64,000 bases of DNA from Bog-473 sp963755495 (GCA_963755495.1 CAVWJS010000002.1:310001-374000), one strand, 5' to 3'; shown: positions 19,024 through 28,290, counted from the stretch's first letter. Program-made: numbers and translations. Notes: a model not told the origin generated them from the sequence alone.

Positions 19024-19920
19024 ATGAGCCTCGATGTACCCGAGCCCGCGGATTCGCCCGCCGTACACACCATTCCCCGACGCTATGTCGCCTTGGGGCT
19101 CATTGTGCTCGCAATCATTCTGGTGGGCGCTCTCATCCTTATCCGCAACGCCAATCAGACCAACAACACCTCGGATACCGAGACGATCTCGCCCGCCCCC
19201 ACGTCGATGCTCACCGCGCTCGCCCACATTCCCGCCGCCACCACCAACTCGGCGAGCGTGACGTCGCCCGTCAGCCCGACGACCCCTCCGACAGCCACGG
19301 GCAACGCGCCGCTCTGGGAGTCTTCGACACAAGGAAGCGGTGCCCGCCCGGTCGTCTTCTTTTACGGAGCCGAGTTCGCGCCTTACGCGGCGGCCGAACG
19401 TTGGCCGCTCATCGTGGCGCTGTCGCGATTCGGCGCTTTCAGCCAACTCGGCCTCATGCAGTCGAGTTCCTCGGTGGCGTTCTCCGATACTCCCACCTTC
19501 AGCTTCTGGCACGTCGAATACTCCAGCAGGTGGATAGATCTGCAGACCGTCGAGCGGTACAGCGCGCTCGACCCGACCGGGGGCGGCTTCACGTCCCTGC
19601 AGGAGCCGACCGCACGCCAGTCCGCCTCGGTCGCGGTCTACGACACCTCAGCTACGACGTTTCCTCTGCTGGACATCGCCAACCACTTCGTGTTGGTCGG
19701 ATCAAGCTTCTCGCCCACCGTTCTCGATGGGATCTCGCAATCTCAAATCGTCAACGACCTGGCGTATCCGGCCAGCCCGGTCACCCAGGCCATCGTCACC
19801 TCGGCCAATGAGATCACCGCTGCCATCTGCACGGTGACGGGTGAGCGACCAGCGCCGGTCTGCACGGCGCGTGGGGTGACCGCGGCCGCTACGAAGATGC
19901 AGATCCGTCAGGCCGGCTGA
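19024..19920 (+). CDS. Membrane-anchored DUF929-family protein lacking the thioredoxin-like Cys pair
   Basis: About 298 residues: a short cytoplasmic leader (AVHTIPRRY), one TM segment (about 20-40), a Thr/Pro/Ser-rich linker, then an extracytoplasmic domain. The domain shows the DUF929 signature VVFFYGAEFAPYAAAERWPL followed by ALSRFGAFSQLGLMQSSS. As I recall the family, this site is normally GAEYCPYCAAERW, so both redox Cys are replaced by Ala. It is therefore probably not a disulfide exchange enzyme. ATG 18970 is an alternative start, but it leaves only 17 bp to the divergent NUDIX gene. Confidence 0.75.
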   Translation: MSLDVPEPADSPAVHTIPRRYVALGLIVLAIILVGALILIRNANQTNNTSDTETISPAPTSMLTALAHIPAATTNSASVTSPVSPTTPPTATGNAPLWESSTQGSGARPVVFFYGAEFAPYAAAERWPLIVALSRFGAFSQLGLMQSSSSVAFSDTPTFSFWHVEYSSRWIDLQTVERYSALDPTGGGFTSLQEPTARQSASVAVYDTSATTFPLLDIANHFVLVGSSFSPTVLDGISQSQIVNDLAYPASPVTQAIVTSANEITAAICTVTGERPAPVCTARGVTAAATKMQIRQAG

Positions 19921-20036
19921 CGGCGGGTCCAATGGCGGCCGCCCGGTCGATGTCCCCGATGGTGGGGCAAACCTCCAGGCGAGCTTTAGCAAGCGAGAAC
20001 GATTGCGCGATTCCGGTGGCGAAGCGGTTCAGACGT

Positions 20037-20294
20037 TCAGCTGGCCCGGCGGTCGAGCACCAGCTTGCGCTCGACCTCGTTCAGGCCGCCCCAAATCCCA
20101 TGGGGCTCGCGGATGCGGATGGCGTACTCCAGACAGTCCCCCCGCACATGGCACTGATGACAAATCTCTTTGGCCCGGAGCTCACGGGCGGCTTTCTCTT
20201 CCTTCCGTTCAGCGTGAGACGGCGGGAAGAACGCCGACGCTTGCGGTCCCCGGCAGGCTGCTTTTACCTGCCACGTGTCTAATCCTTGGCGCAT
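20037..20294 (-). CDS. whiB: WhiB-family [4Fe-4S] transcription factor, WhiB4-like by synteny
   Basis: 85-residue actinobacterial redox-sensing regulator. Four cluster-ligand Cys at about positions 14, 45, 48 and 54 (ACRG; ICHQCHVRGDC), the GIWGG turn at about 66-70, and a basic C-terminal tail (ERKLVLDRRAS). ATG 20294 is the start; the frame continues upstream but without similarity. It is divergent from two ArsA-like ATPases. In Mycobacterium, whiB4 sits beside the same ATPase pair (Rv3679-Rv3680), so this is probably the WhiB4 orthologue. Confidence 0.92.
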   Translation of the reverse strand: MRQGLDTWQVKAACRGPQASAFFPPSHAERKEEKAARELRAKEICHQCHVRGDCLEYAIRIREPHGIWGGLNEVERKLVLDRRAS

Positions 20295-20405
20295 GTGACC
20301 CCCAGAATGGGTACTTCGTACCCCCCGCTCGCCAACATACTGCGGAGGTGTCACAGCATCAAGGGCCCTGAACTGGATCTTTAGTTGAACAATGCTGCCT
20401 CCGCC

Positions 20406-21416
20406 ATGAGCCCCCACTACGCTCAGCCACACATGGACGTGGGGATCTTCTGCGCGCAAAGCCACGTCCTGATCGTGGCCGGCAAGGGGGGCGTAGGAAA
20501 AACGACGATGGCCGCCGCGCTCGCCCGGATGGCTTCGTTGACCGGGCGCTCGGTCCTGATCATCGAACTGGAAGGAAAGTCGGGCATCACCGGAGCCTTC
20601 GGATTGGCCGAGGACCTGGGCTACGACGAGGTGGAGCTCCAGGCCGCCCGCTCCCCCGAGCAGGGCGCGGTGCGCGCTCGCCGCATTACGCCTGACGACG
20701 CATTGGTGGAGTACCTCGAGGATCACGGACTGCGGCGGGTCTCCAAACGCCTGGTCAGCTCCGGGGTGGTCGATGTGGTCTCGACCGCGATTCCCGGCAT
20801 ACGGGATGTACTCGTGCTGGGCAAGGTCAAACAGCTGGAACGAGAAGGGGTCGCCGACCTGATTGTGGTCGATGCTCCCGCCACTGGCCACGCCATCACG
20901 TTTCTCACCTCGGCCAGCGGGCTCGTCAATGCCGCCCGTGGGGGTCCGCTGCGAACACAGGCCGCCGAGGTGGTCGAGCTCCTGGCCGATCCCGCCCGCT
21001 GTCGGGTGATCCTGGTCACGCTGCCCGAGGAAATGCCGGTGAGCGAAACGGTTGAGTCCGCTTTCACGCTGGAGGACAAGGCCGGCGTGCAATTGGGCCC
21101 GGTAATCGTCAACGCCACCGACCCCGAACCGGTCGGTCTTGGGCGACCAGCGCAGGAGGTCGCAGCAGAGGCTGTGGGCGGAGGGGGCGTTGACCCCGAT
21201 TTCCTGGCCGTGTTGGAAGAAGCGCGCCTCTTTCGCCTGCAACGTCACGCTCTTTCCGCATCGCAGGTCGAGCGCCTGGCCCAGGACCTACCGCTGCCAC
21301 AACTCCTGGTGCCCCAGCTCGACTCCGAGGAGATCGGACCAGCGGAGACCGATCGGTTGGCGACCGACCTGGCCCAGGCCATCGATGCCCTCGAACCGGA
21401 GGTGCCGACCGGATGA
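20406..21416 (+). CDS. ArsA/GET3-like anion-transporting ATPase, first of a pair
   Basis: Deviant Walker A P-loop protein (VAGKGGVGKTT near residue 30) with a Walker B-like LIVVDAPATGHA near 160. About 336 residues. ATG 20406 is used; ATG 20433 (MDVGIFC) and TTG 20385 are alternatives. It overlaps the second ATPase by ATGA (21413-21416). By analogy with mycobacterial Rv3679/Rv3680, the two proteins probably form a hetero-oligomer with the redox-linked WhiB next door. Whether it carries metalloid, membrane proteins or another cargo is unknown. Confidence 0.88.
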   Translation: MSPHYAQPHMDVGIFCAQSHVLIVAGKGGVGKTTMAAALARMASLTGRSVLIIELEGKSGITGAFGLAEDLGYDEVELQAARSPEQGAVRARRITPDDALVEYLEDHGLRRVSKRLVSSGVVDVVSTAIPGIRDVLVLGKVKQLEREGVADLIVVDAPATGHAITFLTSASGLVNAARGGPLRTQAAEVVELLADPARCRVILVTLPEEMPVSETVESAFTLEDKAGVQLGPVIVNATDPEPVGLGRPAQEVAAEAVGGGGVDPDFLAVLEEARLFRLQRHALSASQVERLAQDLPLPQLLVPQLDSEEIGPAETDRLATDLAQAIDALEPEVPTG

Positions 21417-22528
21417 GTGATGGGCAGATCAGTGCTGGCCAGGGAAGTGTCGTCACGAGCACCCTCAATGGGCTGGTTGAGGAGCGATCGGTCATCGTGT
21501 GTTGCGGATCGGGGGGTGTCGGCAAGACGACCGTGTCGGCCATTTTCGCCCTGGCGGTGGCCCGAGCGGGGCGGCGGGCCTGCGTGGTCACCGTGGACCC
21601 GGCTCGTCGGCTGGCCGACTCGCTGGGAGTGCAATCACTCCCCAATACGCCGACCGAGGTCCGAGGCGATTGGCCCGGACACCTCCACGCCCTCATGCTC
21701 GACACCAAGGGCACATTCGACCAACTCATCCACACCTACTCCCGCACGCCGGAGCAAGCAGAGGGGATTCTGAACAATCGCCTCTACCAGAACCTGGCCA
21801 GTGCCCTTTCAGGGACCCAGGAGTACATGGCCATGGAGAAGCTCAATGAGCTGGTCGAATCGGGCCAATTCGACGTGGTGGTGGTCGACACGCCGCCTAC
21901 CCGCAACGCCCTCGACCTGCTCGACGCACCGCGGCGGCTCACCCGATTCCTCGAGAACCGGATCTTCAGGGCTCTCCTCTTTCCCACGCGCGTGTCCCTG
22001 CGGGCGGTGGGCTTGGCCACCCAGGCCCTCTTGCGCACGTTGTCAAAGGTGGCCGGCTCCGAGATCGTGCAGGACGCCGTCGCCTTCTTCCAAGCCTTCG
22101 AGGGAATGGAGGAGGGATTTCGGACCCGGGCCGGCGCCGTGCGCGAGCTGTTGGCCGACCCCGCCACGGCCTACATCCTCGTGACCTCCGCCCGACCCGA
22201 CGCCATCGCCGAAGCCAAATTCTTCGCCGAGAAGCTGGCGGAGCGCGACATCTCGCCCGCCGCCCTCGTGGTGAACCGCATCCATCCCCGGTTCGGACCG
22301 CCGGACGGAGCCATTCGCACGGACACCCGTCCTCGCGAACCCGGACCTTTGACCGCCCTTGAAGCAAACCTGGCCGACCTCAACGACGTCGCCCGTCGGG
22401 AGGAGAGCTCCTATGCCGCACTGGCGGCTGAAGTGGCGCCGGCCGTCCTGGGGCGAATCCCGCTCTTCGGCCAGGATGTGCACGACCTCGGAGGCCTTCA
22501 GCGTGCGGCGGACGTCTTGTTCGGCTGA
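21413..22528 (+). CDS. ArsA/GET3-like anion-transporting ATPase, second of a pair
   Basis: 371 residues with CCGSGGVGKTTVSA as P-loop near 35, DPARRLADSLG as the Switch/A-loop equivalent, and VVVVDTPPTRNALDLLDAP as Walker B with the following signature. A long helical middle domain (about 185-250) could hold hydrophobic cargo. ATGA overlap with the upstream partner means co-translation and probably a fixed stoichiometry. The GSGGVGKT form matches the Rv3680-type partner. Confidence 0.9.
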   Translation: MSDGQISAGQGSVVTSTLNGLVEERSVIVCCGSGGVGKTTVSAIFALAVARAGRRACVVTVDPARRLADSLGVQSLPNTPTEVRGDWPGHLHALMLDTKGTFDQLIHTYSRTPEQAEGILNNRLYQNLASALSGTQEYMAMEKLNELVESGQFDVVVVDTPPTRNALDLLDAPRRLTRFLENRIFRALLFPTRVSLRAVGLATQALLRTLSKVAGSEIVQDAVAFFQAFEGMEEGFRTRAGAVRELLADPATAYILVTSARPDAIAEAKFFAEKLAERDISPAALVVNRIHPRFGPPDGAIRTDTRPREPGPLTALEANLADLNDVARREESSYAALAAEVAPAVLGRIPLFGQDVHDLGGLQRAADVLFG

Positions 22529-22591
22529 GTTGCTCGAGGCTCCGTCCAGCCCAGCTATCGCACAATGTCTGCGGTCCGATAGTCTGCGGCC

Positions 22592-23047
22592 GTGCAGACC
22601 ATTCTGGTCGCGAGCGATGCGCCGACCCTTCGCCGGGAGATTGAGGCTGTCATCAGCGGCCCCGACGTGGAAGTCCATGCCGTCACCTCAGGACCGGGGG
22701 TGATCGCGTTCGTCACGAACGAGGCTCCGGACCTGGTCATTGTCGATATGCAAATGGGCAACATGGGGGGCATGGCGGTCTGTCACGAGCTGCGGCTCCA
22801 AGAGTCCTACGACGCCCTGGACCACGTGGCGGTGCTCATGTTGCTGGACCGCCGGCCTGATGTCTTTCTGGCGCGACGTTCCGGGGCCGAGGGCTGGCTG
22901 GTCAAGCCGCTCGACCCCATGCGCCTGCGTCGAGCCGTCCTCGCTCTCCTCGACGACGAGACCTACACTGACGATTCCTATACCCCCGTGCCCGTGCTGG
23001 TGGGCGCCGGACCCCAGCTCGAGGCGGGCAGCGCACCGACGAGCTGA
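22592..23047 (+). CDS. Stand-alone response-regulator receiver protein
   Basis: 151-residue single-domain receiver. Phospho-acceptor Asp in DLVIVDMQMGNMGGMAV (about residue 51) and the Lys of GWLVKPLDPMRLRRAV near 110 are present. The first acidic pocket is weak, reading VASDAPTLRRE. There is no output domain; the Cys-less tail is acidic and disordered. GTG 22592 starts it. It is followed 12 bp later by a CBS-domain protein, so both may be one transcript. No kinase gene is nearby. Confidence 0.85.
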   Translation: MQTILVASDAPTLRREIEAVISGPDVEVHAVTSGPGVIAFVTNEAPDLVIVDMQMGNMGGMAVCHELRLQESYDALDHVAVLMLLDRRPDVFLARRSGAEGWLVKPLDPMRLRRAVLALLDDETYTDDSYTPVPVLVGAGPQLEAGSAPTS

Positions 23048-23059
23048 TCCGACCACCTC

Positions 23060-23959
23060 GTGTCGACCCCTCGGGAGACGCCGCCTGCAGGTGATCCACC
23101 CCGTCGAAGCCTCCGTCGGTGGCGTCGAGCCGCCGACGGAGAGCGTCGGTCGGATGGGCCTCCGTCGCCCCTGAACGGGGAGGCCTCCGAACAAGAGCGC
23201 ATCATCATTGAGGCCCTGGGTGACCTGCGCGATATGGATGTCCGTGAGGTCATGACCCCACGGGTCGACGTGACCTACTTGACGATTCCTGTCCAGGCGG
23301 ATGACATCGCCCGCGCCGTGCGGACGTCAGGCCACAGCTGCTTCCCCGTCGTCCACGATGATCTCGACGACCTGATCGGCATTCTCTTCGTCAACGACAT
23401 CTTTCGCACCGGCAAAGACGGCCCTCTGGCCCGCGACGCCACCGACCCCAGTCCACTGGAGATCTCCCGGAAGGTGCGTCAGCCGCATCTCGTTCCCGAG
23501 TCACTGGGCGTGCTCGAGGCCCTGGCGGACATGCGCAAGCACCGCCGGGCGGTGGCCGTCGTGGTGGATGAATACGGTGGCGTCGCCGGAATCTTGACCG
23601 TGAAGGACCTCCTCGAGCCTTTAGTGGGCGACCTGCACGACGAGTTCGACGAAGTCGAGGAGCCGATGATCGTCCGTGTGGACGCCACACGATGGCTCGT
23701 CGACGGCCAGACAAACGTCGATGTCGTGAGCGAACGCCTCGGGATGGAGATCCCCGACGGCGAGTACGTGACACTGGGCGGGTTACTCTTTGCGCTCTTT
23801 GGTCACATCCCGACCGAAGGCGAACAGGTCCAAGTTGGTGATTGGGACCTCCGCGTGGTGGAAATGGACAAGCGCCGGGTGGCACAGGTGGTCGCCACTG
23901 CGCTCAGTCCCACCACCTCGATTCCCTACGCCGAAAGTCCTTCGGACGCAGAAGGCTAA
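23060..23959 (+). CDS. CorC/HlyC-type CBS-domain protein without a membrane domain
   Basis: 299 residues. After a disordered basic N-terminus come two CBS domains (VREVMTPRVDVTYL about 62-120; VVVDEYGGVAGILTVKDLLEPLVG about 165-190) and a CorC_HlyC domain (LVDGQTNVDVVSERLG ... GYV-like TLGGLLFALFGHIP). The DUF21 membrane domain found in MgtE/CorB-type proteins is missing, so this is a soluble CorC-like partner for Mg2+/Co2+ efflux or for a membrane protein elsewhere. GTG 23060 is the start. Confidence 0.88.
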   Translation: MSTPRETPPAGDPPRRSLRRWRRAADGERRSDGPPSPLNGEASEQERIIIEALGDLRDMDVREVMTPRVDVTYLTIPVQADDIARAVRTSGHSCFPVVHDDLDDLIGILFVNDIFRTGKDGPLARDATDPSPLEISRKVRQPHLVPESLGVLEALADMRKHRRAVAVVVDEYGGVAGILTVKDLLEPLVGDLHDEFDEVEEPMIVRVDATRWLVDGQTNVDVVSERLGMEIPDGEYVTLGGLLFALFGHIPTEGEQVQVGDWDLRVVEMDKRRVAQVVATALSPTTSIPYAESPSDAEG

Positions 23960-23990
23960 GGTGACTGGCCTGCTTCCTTCGGGAGGCGGA

Positions 23991-24068
23991 CGGGCTGTGG
24001 CGCAGCTTGGTTAGCGCGCTGCGTTCGGGACGCAGAGGTCCCCGGTTCAAATCCGGGCAGCCCGACCA
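23991..24068 (+). tRNA. tRNA-Pro (CGG anticodon)
   Basis: Acceptor CGGGCTG pairs with CAGCCCG. The anticodon stem-loop CTGCG-TTCGGGA-CGCAG gives anticodon CGG, and the T-arm is CCCGG-TTCAAAT-CCGGG. Discriminator A is followed by an encoded CCA at 24066-24068. Confidence 0.98.
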
Positions 24069-24084
24069 AAACTCCCTGGTCAGG

Positions 24085-24102
24085 GCCTCAGGATTCTGAG
24101 GC
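24085..24102 (+). terminator. Hairpin after tRNA-Pro
   Basis: GCCTCAG and CTGAGGC form a perfect 7-bp stem with a GATT loop, 17 bases after the tRNA CCA. There is no T-run, so this is a plausible but not canonical terminator. Confidence 0.45.
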
Positions 24103-24459
24103 GCCTGGCTCCTCCGGTGCAATTGGTGCCGGCCGCGAAGGACTACGACCGCATCGTCCGTTCCTGGGTGGCGACAGGTGAAACGTCATGCCAGAGTGAC
24201 CTTCACGTCGTCCCGAAGGTTTCATCGTGGGGTGGACCGTATTTCTCTCAGTGCAGAACGGCGAGCTCTGCCCTGCTGAACTTCCCGATCCATCAATAGC
24301 GCACCAGGGAGCCACACCTCCATAGGTAAGAATGCGCCAGATGAAAATCGCGCTCGATGCTCACCCCTCGAGGACATGGGCGGAACGAAGCTGTCGGATT
24401 GATCGACAACCGCCATCGCCGAATGTGCTGCGGATCCGTGCTCGCGCAGTTGCGTAAAC
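24103..24459. other. Intergenic stretch with no recognisable gene
   Basis: About 357 bp between the tRNA-Pro hairpin and the carboxypeptidase start. The short open frames here have no family resemblance, and I see no RNA gene or clear repeat. Confidence 0.5.
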
Positions 24460-25791
24460 ATGGCACGTAAGAGCCCAGATCGCTCTCATGGCGCGCCGTC
24501 ACATAGGCGCCGACGTCACTCGGATGCCGGAGTAACTGGAGAACTTGGTGGACGCGCTGCCATCAAGGCAAACAAGAGATCCGGACGCGCCCGACGCTTT
24601 GTGCTCGCAGGGACCCTGCTCCTCATTCTCCTGCTCATCGGTGCGGGCGCGGGTTTCGAGTGGAGTCGACCAATCCCCTCTCCGGTCTTCCACGCCAGCC
24701 TTTCCGATTCCCTTCACCTTCCTGGGACCTCGCCCACGTTGCCGTGGCCCACTGCCGGGTCTGCCGCCTTGACGATGGAAGGCGTCGGAAGCCTCGGTCA
24801 CGCCGGGAACACGCAACCAGTACCCATCGCCAGCATTACCAAGGTCATGACGGCGTACATCGTGCTCACCGACCACCCGCTTTCAGCGGGTGCCAGCGGA
24901 CCCGCCATCCCCGTCGATGCGGCGACCCTCGCCGAGTATGAGTCGGGACTGGACACCCAGCAGTCGGTCGTAAAGGTGGTTGCAGGTGAGAGCCTCACCG
25001 AGATGCAAGCTCTCGAGGGCCTCCTCATCCCCTCCGGCAACAACCTTGCCGTCCTGCTCGCCGATTGGGATGCCGGAGGCACCGATGCGTTCGTAGCCAA
25101 GATGAATGCCACAGCCCACAGTCTCGGACTCGCATCCACACATTTTGTGGACGTGAGTGGATTGAGCCCGGGATCTGAGAGCACCGCAACCGACCTCATT
25201 CGCTTGGGCCAGGCGGCCATGGCTCTGCCGGCGTTCGCTCAGATAGTGGACATGGGTGAAGTAACGCTTCCGGAGGCGGGGAAGGTGGTCAACTTCGATT
25301 ACGACCTCGGTCATGCCGGAATCATCGGCATTAAGACCGGCACCGACGCGGCTGCGGGTGGCTGCTTTCTTTTCGAAGCCCAAAGCGTCGTAGACGGTCA
25401 GAGGATAACTCTCGTCGGCGCCGTATTGGGACAACAGACCTCGAGTCCGATAACGGCTGTATTGAATTCCGCCGTATCGCTGGCGCAGGCTGCTTTCACC
25501 GACATGACCAAGGGGCCTTTGGTCCCTTCTGGGCAGGTTGTGGGGCACGTCGTCGCGAGCTGGGGCAGTTCGGTCGCGGTGAAGACCGCAACGAGTCCCG
25601 ACATCGTGGGCTGGCCCGGGTCGCTCCTGACCGGCCAGGTTCACGTCGGATCACTTTCCTCGGACTTGGGCAGGGATGCTCGAGTGGGTGTGCTCAAAGT
25701 CGGCCTGGACGGTCACAACACAGTGGTCGATCTCCGTACCGCGGCTGACCTCAGTGGACCTTCACCGATCTGGCGACTCACTCGTCTGTAG
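24460..25791 (+). CDS. D-alanyl-D-alanine carboxypeptidase (PBP5/DacA family)
   Basis: Trims the terminal D-Ala from peptidoglycan stem peptides outside the membrane. 443 residues: a basic N-terminus, one TM signal-anchor (about 47-65), then an S11 serine peptidase domain. The motifs are in order: SITK (Ser about 124), SGN (about 191) and KTGT (about 291). The usual PBP5 C-terminal amphipathic anchor is not evident, so the N-terminal segment is the anchor. ATG 24460 is the start. Single gene after tRNA-Pro. Confidence 0.92.
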   Translation: MARKSPDRSHGAPSHRRRRHSDAGVTGELGGRAAIKANKRSGRARRFVLAGTLLLILLLIGAGAGFEWSRPIPSPVFHASLSDSLHLPGTSPTLPWPTAGSAALTMEGVGSLGHAGNTQPVPIASITKVMTAYIVLTDHPLSAGASGPAIPVDAATLAEYESGLDTQQSVVKVVAGESLTEMQALEGLLIPSGNNLAVLLADWDAGGTDAFVAKMNATAHSLGLASTHFVDVSGLSPGSESTATDLIRLGQAAMALPAFAQIVDMGEVTLPEAGKVVNFDYDLGHAGIIGIKTGTDAAAGGCFLFEAQSVVDGQRITLVGAVLGQQTSSPITAVLNSAVSLAQAAFTDMTKGPLVPSGQVVGHVVASWGSSVAVKTATSPDIVGWPGSLLTGQVHVGSLSSDLGRDARVGVLKVGLDGHNTVVDLRTAADLSGPSPIWRLTRL

Positions 25792-25867
25792 GCCGCGCCC
25801 AACCCTGCGATTCGGAGCTACCTTGCAGACGTTGGATAGCTTTCAACAGCGAGAACCGAGGGGGGAA

Positions 25868-26290
25868 ATGAACGAAGAATTCGAAGCCATCAAGCAGGTG
25901 AAGGCGCGTTACTGCCGGACGATGGACACGAAGGACTGGGATGGGATGCGGGCGTTGTTCGCGGATGACGTGGTCATGGACACGACAGATTCGGGGGGCA
26001 ATGTCATGACGGGGGCCGATGACTTCATGACGTTTCTTCGTGCGACCCTGGCGACCGTGGTGACCGTGCATCAGTGCCACACGCCCGAGATCGAGGTCGG
26101 CTCATCGGGTACGGCGACTGGCATTTGGGCCATGGAGGACATGCTCCGTTTTGAGGACGGCAGTGAGCTTCACGGCTACGGCCACTATCACGAGACCTAC
26201 GAGCACGTTGACGGGACTTGGAAGATCAAGTCGTCGAAGCTCACGCGGCTCCGCATGGACTTCACGCCGGCACCGGAGTTGGCTTCCTGA
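25868..26290 (+). CDS. SnoaL/NTF2-like fold protein
   Basis: 140-residue cone-fold protein with the family opening EFEAIKQVKARYCRTMDTKDWDGMRALFADDVVMD and later GHYHETYEHVDGTWKIKSSKLTRLR. This group includes hydroxysteroid isomerase and dehydratase-like enzymes; the Asp/His pattern could be catalytic. ATG 25868 lies after GAGGGGGGAA. The stop shares one base with the start of the downstream SDR (TGATG, 26288-26292), indicating one operon and linked function. Confidence 0.87.
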   Translation: MNEEFEAIKQVKARYCRTMDTKDWDGMRALFADDVVMDTTDSGGNVMTGADDFMTFLRATLATVVTVHQCHTPEIEVGSSGTATGIWAMEDMLRFEDGSELHGYGHYHETYEHVDGTWKIKSSKLTRLRMDFTPAPELAS

Positions 26291-27123
26291 TGCCACAGGT
26301 CGCAGTGGTCACCGGCGCAGCGTCGGGTTTGGGTCGAGCGCTGGCCGCGAACTGCGCGGCGCTCGGCATGAACGTCGCCTTGTTCGACCTCGACGCTGAA
26401 CGAGTGGCCAATGAAGCAGCGGCCATCGCCGCCGAACACGGTGTGGAGACTTTCGGCGGCCATGCTGACGTCGGCGATGGCCCGAGCGTCAATGATGCCG
26501 CAGAATCAGTACGCGAGCGGTTTGGCCGGACAGATTTGGTCATTTCGAATGTCGGAGTGCAACTCTTCGGATCCCTCGACGTGACTACCGACGACGAGTG
26601 GCGATGGGTTCTCGACGTGAATGTGGTTGGTTCCGCCCGGGTTGCTCGAGCCTTTCTTCCGATGCTGCGAAGGGCCCCAGATCCTCATCTTGCCTTCACG
26701 TCGTCCTCTTCAGTGTTCGACCCGGCAAGCCGACTGGGAATGTACCAGACGAGCAAGTTCGCCGTGTGGGGCCTCGCTGAGTCGTTACGCGTAGAACTGG
26801 CTCCGGACAACATCGGGGTATCGGTTCTGTTCCCATCGGGGATGATGTCCCGCCACCTTGAGACGAGCGAAGCAGCTCAACCCGAGAATCTACGCAGACC
26901 GGTTGCCGCAGATGACGACTTCTTGGCCGTGTACGAGAGCAATCCGACGATGGCGACGTTTGTCGCCACACCCGAGGACGCCGCAGCTGGTGTCGTTGAA
27001 CAAGTCCTTGCCGGTGTGCACTATGTGATCACTCACGGGGCATTCGTCGATGCCATCGACAGGCGTGACGCCAACCTGAGAGCCGCCGCCGAAGCAGGAC
27101 AAACCGTGTCCCAGAGCGGCTGA
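26290..27123 (+). CDS. Short-chain dehydrogenase/reductase
   Basis: 277-residue classical SDR. Cofactor motif TGAASGLG at residues 9-16, an Asp-rich FDLDAER after strand 2 (prefers NAD(H) in this family), SNVG in place of the usual NNAG, catalytic Ser in FTSSSSVFDP, and YQTSK (Tyr, Lys). It is co-translated with the upstream NTF2-like protein. A long C-terminal region suggests a bulky, perhaps steroid-like or hydrophobic, substrate, but this is inference. Confidence 0.9.
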   Translation: MPQVAVVTGAASGLGRALAANCAALGMNVALFDLDAERVANEAAAIAAEHGVETFGGHADVGDGPSVNDAAESVRERFGRTDLVISNVGVQLFGSLDVTTDDEWRWVLDVNVVGSARVARAFLPMLRRAPDPHLAFTSSSSVFDPASRLGMYQTSKFAVWGLAESLRVELAPDNIGVSVLFPSGMMSRHLETSEAAQPENLRRPVAADDDFLAVYESNPTMATFVATPEDAAAGVVEQVLAGVHYVITHGAFVDAIDRRDANLRAAAEAGQTVSQSG

Positions 27124-27215
27124 GGTCTCGGAGCGCATCGCCTTTCGCTGTCGTCTCTTCCGACGGCTCCACGACCACGATTGGTGGAGGGCGACGGTGT
27201 GTGGACGTGAGGTGT

Positions 27216-27287
27216 GGAGGTGAAGGGACTCGAACCCTCGGCCTACGGCTTGCAAAGCCGCCGCTCTACCAGCTGAGCTACACCCCC
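27216..27287 (-). tRNA. tRNA-Ala (TGC anticodon)
   Basis: On the minus strand, acceptor GGGGGTG pairs with CACCTCC. The D-arm is AGCTCAGCTGGTAGAGC, the anticodon loop TTTGCAA gives TGC, and the T-loop is TTCGAGT. Discriminator A; CCA is not encoded (the next bases are CAC). Confidence 0.98.
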
Positions 27288-27555
27288 GGGATTGCGTGAG
27301 TACACGCACAGGAAGCATCTGACTTCGCGGCGCACACCCCTCAAGATTTCAAGCCTGGGACAGGACAGATTAGACCGAGATCACGCTGGCGTCGGCACGA
27401 GTGGCGCCGATGCGGCACGTCCGGAGCAGAACGACGAGGCCACGCCTTCATTTCGCTGGTCGCTGGGAGGGAACCAGAACTCAATTCGAGCGGTCGGTAC
27501 CTTGTACTCCTCATCCAGCGGCAGAGGCAGTGGTCTACGACAACAATGATGTCCA

Positions 27556-28269
27556 ATGGCACAGCACGCAGCCGGAAGAAATCGGATCTGGCTGATCGTC
27601 GCCACCGTCGTGGTCTTAATGGCCGCCGCGGTCGCAGCCCTCACGCTGAGCCATCATTTCGGTCCCCACACGACCGCCGACTCGACGAACCCTTCGATCG
27701 GTTCAACGCACCACGGCCCACCCCCGACCACCGCTCCGACCGCGCCTCCCACAACGACCACGAGTACTTTGCCCGAACCCGGCGCCGGATTCGAGGTGGG
27801 ACACGTGACCGCGGTGGGCGACTCAGTCATGCTCGATTACCAGACACCGCTTGAAACTGACATTCCGGGTGTCAATGTCGAGGCCGCCGTCAGTAGACAG
27901 TGGGGCGCAGGCGAACAGTTGCTGGCTCAACTCAAGTCCGAGGGTCAGCTGGGCGCCGAAGTGATCGTGGCATTGAGCACGAACGGCCCAATCTCCTCGA
28001 CCGACTTCGACGACATGATGAGCATTTTGCAGGGTGCATCACGCGTCGTCTTCGTGAACATCCACGTCGATCGGCCCTGGCAAGGTCCCAATAACAGCGT
28101 GCTGGCTCAAGGAGCGCAGCGTTATCCCCGGGTCGTCATCGCCGACTGGGCCTCCTTGGCCGCCGCCAACCCACAGTGGTTCGGCAGCGACGGAACCCAT
28201 CTCGCCATCAATGGGCCAGGGGCCGACGCGCTGGCATCTCTCATCACCACGACATTGAAGCAGGGTTGA
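27556..28269 (+). CDS. Membrane-anchored SGNH/GDSL-like hydrolase
   Basis: 237 residues: short N-terminus, a TM segment (about 12-32), a Pro/Thr-rich linker (about 45-72), then an extracytoplasmic domain. Block I nucleophile is in TAVGDSVMLDYQ (about residue 89), block V in SDGTHLAINGPG with Asp and His, and an Asn-containing VALSTNGP. This resembles the C-terminal SGNH domain of OatA-type acyltransferases, but without the acyltransferase-3 membrane domain. It is likely to act on cell-envelope esters. Confidence 0.8.
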   Translation: MAQHAAGRNRIWLIVATVVVLMAAAVAALTLSHHFGPHTTADSTNPSIGSTHHGPPPTTAPTAPPTTTTSTLPEPGAGFEVGHVTAVGDSVMLDYQTPLETDIPGVNVEAAVSRQWGAGEQLLAQLKSEGQLGAEVIVALSTNGPISSTDFDDMMSILQGASRVVFVNIHVDRPWQGPNNSVLAQGAQRYPRVVIADWASLAAANPQWFGSDGTHLAINGPGADALASLITTTLKQG

Positions 28270-28290
28270 ACCACACCTAGGGTGCCCACG

